Assembly (NCBI RefSeq): GCF_030144325.1
Contig: NZ_CP126307.1
Location: 5,608,001-5,672,000 of the forward strand
Direction of reading: 5' to 3'
From: Bosea vestrisii
GTDB lineage: Bacteria > Pseudomonadota > Alphaproteobacteria > Rhizobiales > Beijerinckiaceae
Length of the DNA: 64,000 nucleotides
This document shows positions 59,492 through 64,000 of the stretch, piece by piece. A program made the position numbers and the translations under genes. The stretch's first letter is position 1. Each line of letters opens with the position of its first letter. The notes below the pieces were generated by a model. The model ran no database searches. It saw only the letters and a list, made by a program, of their open reading frames with translations, and was not told where the DNA came from.

Positions 59492-60434
59492 AGCCGCCTT
59501 TGGCGAGGACCAGCCCTCTCGTCGACGATGGCCGGCTATTCTCCGGGCCACCCTGGCGCTGGCAGCCATCACGCTTGCGGCCTACCTGCTGTACCGGACC
59601 TTGCGCGGTCATAGCTATGAGCAGCTCAGTGGCTTGCTGCGCTCGGCAAATCCGATCCGGGTCGCGGCGGCGCTGGGCTTTGCCCTGTGCAGTTATGCTT
59701 GCCTGACCTTGTTTGACTTTCTCGCATTGCGATACGCCGGCAAGCCGCTCCTTTATCGGCAGGCGGCGCTGGCCTCGTTCACCAGCCTGTCGCTTGGCCA
59801 CAATATCGGCCTGGCGGCGCTGAGCAGCGGCGCGATCCGCTATCATTTCTATGCGCGATGCGGCCTCACCGCCGGAGATGTCGCCAAGGTGATCCTGTTC
59901 TGCGGCGCGACCGTCGGCATTGGCCTCGGCTCGCTCGCAGCGCTGGCGCTCCTGCTGCGGCCGGAACTCGCTATGAAGCTGACTGGCTTGCCAGGCAGTG
60001 CCGTATTCGGATTGGCGGCCGGTCTGGTCCTTGCGCTGGCGGCGTATTTTACCCTCTGCATCTGCGTTCGCGGCCAGTGGCGGATCGGCTCCTGGGACGT
60101 CGAATTGCCGCGCCCGCGGCTGGCCGCCGCGCAGTTCGTCGTCGGGCCCTTGAACTTTGCCCTGGTCGCCGCATGCCTGCATCAGGCGTTGGCCAGCCTT
60201 GGGGAGGTCTCCTATCCCGATGTCGCCGCAAGCTATGTGCTGGCCAACATCGCGTCGCTTATCGCCCACGTTCCTGGCGGACTAGGTGTCATCGAAGCCG
60301 TGGTGGTGCTGGTACTGCCTGGCGTCGGCGTGATCGCCGGCCTCATCATCTTCCGCGCGGTCTATTTCCTCGTGCCCTTGCTGCCCGGCGCAGCGTTGCT
60401 GGCGTTCTCGTTACTGGCTGGACGCAAGAGCTAG
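59481..60434 (+). CDS. UPF0104 (YbhN/AglD) family membrane protein
   Basis: Integral membrane protein of 317 residues with about eight hydrophobic segments. It begins with a charged 18-residue tail and a helix ILRATLALAAITLAAYLLY. The family region SYACLTLFDFLALRYAGKPL and LGHNIGLAALSSGAIRYHFY lies near 75-120. The conserved IAHVPGGLGVIEAVVV segment near 262 is the UPF0104 hallmark. It is translationally coupled to the preceding EEP gene (11-nt overlap), which suggests they work together, perhaps in lipid metabolism. The function of the family is not established in bacteria. Confidence 0.85.
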   Translation: MEREAAFGEDQPSRRRWPAILRATLALAAITLAAYLLYRTLRGHSYEQLSGLLRSANPIRVAAALGFALCSYACLTLFDFLALRYAGKPLLYRQAALASFTSLSLGHNIGLAALSSGAIRYHFYARCGLTAGDVAKVILFCGATVGIGLGSLAALALLLRPELAMKLTGLPGSAVFGLAAGLVLALAAYFTLCICVRGQWRIGSWDVELPRPRLAAAQFVVGPLNFALVAACLHQALASLGEVSYPDVAASYVLANIASLIAHVPGGLGVIEAVVVLVLPGVGVIAGLIIFRAVYFLVPLLPGAALLAFSLLAGRKS

Positions 60435-60646
60435 CGGAACGGCCAGGGCAAGCGGAAAGCGAGGGCAGTCTCGATCTCATCGATCCGGCAATCCAGGTTC
60501 TGCGAGAAGCCTGTGTTCCGGCCTGTCCCAGCGGCGGCCCGTGATGTCCATTTTGCCGACGAACGCAATCGGCGGAATTCGCTGAGTCAGGCACGCGCGC
60601 CAGCTTCGAGTAGTCATCGGCAAAGTCGGCGCCCAAAGGCTCACTG

Positions 60647-61032
60647 GTGCCGGCCCAGAAGCGACGCGTCCTCGTCTGCATGGGCAGGCCCTGCAATGTC
60701 GCCGGCGCAGAGGTGATCTGGGGGCATTTCCGCAACGAGCAGGATCGCCCGTCGCTGCGCACCTCCGGCGAGGGCTGCATGAGTGCCAAGACGAGCTGCC
60801 TCGGCCAGTGCAATCTGGCGCCGGTCGTGCAGATCTGGCCGGAGGGCACGTATTATGGTGGCGTCGACGAGCGTGCGGTCGACCGGATCATCGCGGGTCA
60901 CCTCCTCGGCGGCCGGTGGAGGATCTCGCCTATGAGCCGACCGGCAAGAAGCAGTTCTTGCACGCGGGAGTTCTGAAGGCGATCATCGCCGCCATCCACA
61001 GCCTGCGTGGCGCAACCCGGATCGCAGGTTGA
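60647..61032 (+). pseudogene. (2Fe-2S) thioredoxin-like ferredoxin domain protein, frameshifted
   Basis: The first frame (GTG 60647, AAAGG 8 nt upstream) reads RRVLVCMGRPCNVAGAEVIW, then SAKTSCLGQCNLAPVVQIWP and YYGGVDERAVDRIIAGHLLGG, the pattern of thioredoxin-fold [2Fe-2S] ferredoxins. Four cysteines (CxxxxC and CxxxC type) are in place. After about 60912 the expected continuation VEDLAYEPTGKKQFL lies in another frame that ends at TGA 61032. One missing base (or one net shift) near 60910-60920 explains this. A 109-residue product could still be made from the first frame. It precedes the cobalamin riboswitch. Confidence 0.65.
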
Positions 61033-61050
61033 CGCCACAATCTCGCCATA

Positions 61051-61346
61051 TAGGTTGACCGGCGTCGAGGTCTTCGGAGCGATCCGAAGCTAAGAGGGAA
61101 TCCGGTGCCGCGCTAGAGCCCGTCCGATCAGCTTGCATGGCAAGCCGATCGGTAAAACGGTCTCTAAACTCAAAGTGAGAGACGGATTCACCGATCAGGT
61201 TGATTCAACCTGATCGGATCCGGCTCTCGCGCGCAATCCGGAGCTGCCCCCGCAACTGTAAGCGGTGAGTTTTCGACCACGATGTCACTGGCGTTCGCGC
61301 TGGGAAGACGGTCGAAGACGCTGATCCGCGAGCCAGGAGACCTGCC
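61051..61346 (+). promoter_or_regulatory. Cobalamin (AdoCbl) riboswitch, interrupted by a hairpin insertion
   Basis: The conserved core elements are visible: AGAGGGAATCCGGTGC (61093-61108), CAATCCGGAGCTGCCCCCGC (61234-61253), then AACTGTAAGCGG, GGGAAGACGG, and the B12 box AGCCAGGAGACCTGCC (61331-61346). In ordinary members the first two elements are almost adjacent. Here about 125 bp of tandem hairpins (61109-61233) separate them at the apical loop of that stem. The switch lies upstream of a methyltransferase and a TonB receptor. Whether it still folds is unknown. Confidence 0.85.
61109..61233. repeat. Mosaic palindromic element inside the cobalamin riboswitch
   Basis: Outer arms CGCGCTAGAGCC (61109-61120) and GGCTCTCGCGCG (61222-61233) match in 11 of 12 positions. 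Inside are three separate hairpins: 61124-61152, 61160-61183 and 61191-61217. The last is a perfect 13-bp dyad around one base. The style resembles rhizobial intergenic mosaic repeats (RIME or similar). No second copy is visible in this window. Confidence 0.65.
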
Positions 61347-61566
61347 CCGACGGCGTATTGATGTCGCGCGGGCGGGGTGTCCGGCGGGTCGCTGGCACGT
61401 CTTGGCCGCTTCTGCTGCCGTACCTGTCGCGCTCCCGAGTAGCCCTGCTCCGCACAGCGAGGGGCGGACGACGGTGAGAATGCACGTAACTTCGCGCCGC
61501 ATGAGCTGCGTGGAAAAACCGGCCGCGCCGTCGGACAAGAGGCCTAAGTCAGGCAGGTCATCTTGT

Positions 61567-61585
61567 AATGATATAACATATCATT
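61567..61585. promoter_or_regulatory. Zur-like palindrome before the methyltransferase gene
   Basis: AATGATATAACATATCATT has perfect 8-bp arms around three bases and lies in an AT-rich island 12 bp before the start codon at 61598. It resembles the AATG-TTATAACATT pattern of Zur/Fur-type boxes. The protein that binds it is not known from this sequence. Confidence 0.45.
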
Positions 61586-61597
61586 CATAGGCGCGGC

Positions 61598-62356
61598 ATG
61601 ACGGATCTTTCGCCTCCCGCCGCGCTGCCGCGCGCCAGCTCGCTCGACCCGCTGGCACTCTACGCCAGCGCTATCGACACATCGGATTATGCGGCGCGCG
61701 TGGCGCCGCTCATTCGCAACCTGGCGGCGGACATCGGCGATCTCGTCGATGTCGGGGCAGGGGGCGGGCAGCTCGGCGCAGCCCTGCTCGGCAGAGGCCG
61801 GCGCTGGACTACGATCGAACCCGCACCGGTGATGCAGGCGCGGCTAGCTGCGCGAACCGAGCGGCCGAAGATCATTCCATTCGGCTGGGACGACGAGCGC
61901 GTTTCCTGCGAGCCCGCCGACACCGTGCTGGCCGCGACGATGCCGGGCTATTTCCACGATCCGCTCGCCTTCCTCGCGCGTTGCCGGCAATGGGCGCGCC
62001 GCCAGATCATCTGGGCCGTGCCGGCGCAGAACGCCCCACGCGGCCTTATTCTCGCCGCCTGCCTGCCGCGCGAATGGCATGGCGAGGATGAGACGCCCGG
62101 TATCGACCTCGTCCTGCCGAAGCTCCAAGGCAATGAGCCCGACCGCATGGGTGCGATCGACTGGACCTTCTCGCTGGTGCTCCGCGACCTGCCGGAATTC
62201 GCCGCTTTCCAGGCCGACCGGCTCGGCTGGACGCCGGACGATCCGCGCCGCCCTCAACTCCTAGACCACCTCATGAAGCAAGCCGTGCCGGCCGAGGCCG
62301 GCTGGCGCCTCTCCTGCCATCGCCGCTCGGCCATCCTCGTCTGGACCCTGTCATGA
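61598..62356 (+). CDS. Class I SAM-dependent methyltransferase
   Basis: Methyltransferase-fold protein of 252 residues. The SAM-binding motif I reads IGDLVDVGAGGGQLGAALLG near residue 47, the acidic end of strand 2 is WTTIEPAPVM near 70, and DTVLAATMPGYFHDPLAFL near 108 is motif IV. The C-terminus (SCHRRSAILVWTLS) ends the last strand. The substrate is unknown. It is the first gene after the cobalamin riboswitch and overlaps the TonB receptor gene (ATGA), so it is probably part of corrinoid or metal uptake rather than RNA modification. Confidence 0.8.
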   Translation: MTDLSPPAALPRASSLDPLALYASAIDTSDYAARVAPLIRNLAADIGDLVDVGAGGGQLGAALLGRGRRWTTIEPAPVMQARLAARTERPKIIPFGWDDERVSCEPADTVLAATMPGYFHDPLAFLARCRQWARRQIIWAVPAQNAPRGLILAACLPREWHGEDETPGIDLVLPKLQGNEPDRMGAIDWTFSLVLRDLPEFAAFQADRLGWTPDDPRRPQLLDHLMKQAVPAEAGWRLSCHRRSAILVWTLS

Positions 62357-64000
62357 TCGCTCGCCGTTTCTTGCTTGCCGCCACGGCGCTTCCCGCTCTG
62401 CTTCTGGCGGCGCCCGCCCTCGCGCAGACCGAGATCAAGCTCGACGAGCTCGTCGTCACCGTCACCGGCCGGCCCGAACCGCGCAGCCAGATTCCGGGCA
62501 CCGTGCAGGTGATCGATCGTGACAAGATCGAGCACTCCTCGGCCAAGTCGATCACCGATCTCCTGGCCGAGAATGCCGTCGGCTTCTTTAGCGAATGGAC
62601 GCCTGGTCAGACCTCGATCAACATCCGCGGCGGCTCCACCGACGGCCAGGGCAAGGATTTCCGCAGTCAGGTGCTGGTGCTGATGAATGGCCGCCGCGCC
62701 GGCACGGCCAATCTCTCGAAACTCTCGGCAGCCGATGTCGAGCGCATCGAGATCGTCCGCGGACCGTCCTCGGTGATCTATGGCAGCCAGAACATCGGCG
62801 GCGTCATCAACATCATCCTGAAGACCGGCCGGACCGCGCCGGGCACGATGATCGAGGCGGCCGGCGGGTCCTGGGGCCTGCTGCAGGGCAAGGCCCAGAC
62901 CGGCGGCGTCTATGACAGCATCGACTGGTATGCTGGCGTTTCCGGCGGCAAGCGCGACGATTACCATTCCGGCCGCGGCGGCACGACCATGGCCAATACC
63001 GGCTGGCAGCGCTTCGGGCTGACCGGCGCGCTCGGCCTCCAGATCAATCCGGATCACCGCATCGAGACGAGCTTACGCACCGACGGCATCTACGATGTCG
63101 GCTTCCGCGGCTCCGGTGCCAATACGATCAGCCAGGAGGATCGGTACAACAACTCCTTCGACGTCACCTATAAGGGCCAGCTCCCGGGCGGCCGGTATCG
63201 CTGGATGCTGCAGGGCTACGCCGTGCAGGACGTCGACAATTTCCGCTGGGCCTCGCCGGTCATCCGTGGTGGCACCGGACTGCCGGCGCTGGGTACCGCG
63301 GCCGATTACAACCGCCGCGAACTCAACGTCTTCGGCACCCGCTTCCAGCCGAGCGCGACGCTGTGGCAGGGCAATGACCTGCTCGCCGGCTGGGATTGGG
63401 AAACCAGCAAGCTGCGCTCGATCCGCGACCGCATCGGTGTGCCCGGCAATCCGCTGGCGCCGGTCTCGCCTCAGGACAACAACCAGTCCGAGACCGTCAA
63501 CGCCTTCTATGTCGAGGATTCGCAGAAGCTGCTGGACGACCGGTTGACCCTGCGCGGCGGCATCCGCCGGACCTTCGGCACCACGAGCTTCGAATATACC
63601 CCGAACCTGCCTGGTCAGCGGCCGCGTGACGTCGACTACCAGGCGACGACCTATTCGACCGGCGCGACCTTCAAGGCGACCGACCAGCTCACCTTCCGTG
63701 TCGGCTACGCCACCGGTTTCCGCGCTCCGACAGCAACAGAGCTTGCCGCCGACTTCAACACGCTGGGCGGCGGACGCATCTTCGGCAACCCGTCGCTGAA
63801 GCCCGAAACGAGCCGGCAGGTCGAGGCGGGCGCCACCTATGCCGGAGACGGCTGGCGCGTCGACGCGGCGCTGTTCCAGAACGTCATCTCGGATCGCATC
63901 ATCACCCGGCTGCGGCCCGGCGTCGCCAACACCTCGGACTACGCCAACAACAGCGGCGACATCATCGTGCGCGGTCTGGAATTGCAGCTCGATGGCGACC
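62353..64000 (+). CDS. TonB-dependent outer-membrane receptor, partial (BtuB-like)
   Basis: Outer-membrane active transporter; 549 residues are visible and the frame runs off the right edge. A signal peptide ends at ALA-QT near residue 25. The TonB box region KLDELVVTVTG is near 31. The plug domain has QIPGTVQVIDRDKIEHSSAK, INIRGGSTDGQGKDFRSQVL and VERIEIVRGPSSVIYGSQNIGGVINI near 130, then the barrel starts. The receptor motif FRVGYATGFRAPTATELAAD is near 450. The cobalamin riboswitch upstream favours corrinoids as substrate. The Zur-like box leaves a zinc- or metal-linked role possible. Confidence 0.92.
   Translation, partial: MIARRFLLAATALPALLLAAPALAQTEIKLDELVVTVTGRPEPRSQIPGTVQVIDRDKIEHSSAKSITDLLAENAVGFFSEWTPGQTSINIRGGSTDGQGKDFRSQVLVLMNGRRAGTANLSKLSAADVERIEIVRGPSSVIYGSQNIGGVINIILKTGRTAPGTMIEAAGGSWGLLQGKAQTGGVYDSIDWYAGVSGGKRDDYHSGRGGTTMANTGWQRFGLTGALGLQINPDHRIETSLRTDGIYDVGFRGSGANTISQEDRYNNSFDVTYKGQLPGGRYRWMLQGYAVQDVDNFRWASPVIRGGTGLPALGTAADYNRRELNVFGTRFQPSATLWQGNDLLAGWDWETSKLRSIRDRIGVPGNPLAPVSPQDNNQSETVNAFYVEDSQKLLDDRLTLRGGIRRTFGTTSFEYTPNLPGQRPRDVDYQATTYSTGATFKATDQLTFRVGYATGFRAPTATELAADFNTLGGGRIFGNPSLKPETSRQVEAGATYAGDGWRVDAALFQNVISDRIITRLRPGVANTSDYANNSGDIIVRGLELQLDGD

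Noticed and set aside
60434..60646. A possible coding remnant between the UPF0104 gene and the ferredoxin-like gene
   Set aside because: No frame in this 212-bp stretch resembles a known protein on either strand.
61282..61590. A 102-codon plus-strand frame starting inside the riboswitch
   Set aside because: Its first codons are the conserved riboswitch core. The remainder has no recognisable protein feature.
1..64000. CRISPR arrays and insertion sequences
   Set aside because: No regularly spaced direct repeats, Cas genes, transposase genes or terminal inverted repeats bounding a transposase were seen.

Overview
The window reads as chromosomal DNA of a GC-rich alphaproteobacterium of the order Hyphomicrobiales (Rhizobiales). 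A Bosea- or Methylobacterium-like lineage is the best guess, by inference only. Supporting signs are the short type 2 ArgC, an LL-diaminopimelate-aminotransferase-like gene followed by hom and glpX, a class I PHB synthase, Liv-type ABC and TRAP uptake systems, two ku genes and a TonB receptor behind a cobalamin riboswitch. There is no phage, IS element, rRNA operon or CRISPR array. Three tRNA genes are present (Tyr-GTA, Gly-TCC, Gln-CTG).

Layout. 1-6.1 kb: an rRNA methyltransferase cut by the window edge, small enzymes, an amino-acid binding protein, an L,D-transpeptidase and two tRNAs. 6.1-15.4 kb (minus): one nine-gene operon joining a complete Liv-type ABC transporter to enoyl-CoA hydratase, acyl-CoA ligase, thiolase and a TetR regulator, probably for uptake and beta-oxidation of an unknown carboxylic acid. 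15.6-20.6 kb: an Lrp/AsnC regulator divergent from a deacylase-MFS-aminotransferase-SDR operon. 20.8-22.5 kb: small secreted or lipoprotein genes and a GNAT. 22.7-28.1 kb: a NIPSNAP protein, a fused TRAP transporter, an SDR and an agmatinase-type ureohydrolase. 28.7-29.8 kb: argC behind what looks like a complete ribosome-mediated attenuator. 30.2-36.1 kb: FAH hydrolase, FadL-type porin, frameshifted phaC, frameshifted lipoprotein, GST. 36.2-40.9 kb: aminotransferase, hom, glpX. 40.9-44.7 kb: a TetR repressor divergent from an HlyD/FtsX/ATPase export operon with twin operators. 44.7-48.5 kb: rlmE, ppx, glpK, tRNA-Gln.

From 48.5 to 61 kb the content becomes accessory: an L,D-transpeptidase, remnants of a PQQ sugar dehydrogenase and of ctaG, two small paralogous proteins, an alpha/beta hydrolase, a HARP-like protein, exonuclease III, a UvrD helicase, two divergent ku genes, an EEP hydrolase and a UPF0104 membrane protein. 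This resembles a DNA-repair/NHEJ neighbourhood, but no ligD is in view. From 61 kb a cobalamin riboswitch precedes a methyltransferase and a TonB-dependent receptor that runs off the right edge.

Most notable observations: (1) an arginine-rich, apparently leaderless leader peptide with mutually exclusive 1:2, 2:3 and 3:4 RNA pairings in front of argC; (2) a cobalamin riboswitch interrupted by about 125 bp of tandem hairpins resembling an intergenic mosaic repeat, followed by a Zur-like palindrome next to the first start codon; (3) single-base frameshifts in phaC, the neighbouring lipoprotein and a ferredoxin-like gene; (4) a 14-bp perfect inverted repeat shared by the divergent ku genes. Assignments rest on reading the sequence alone; no database search was possible.
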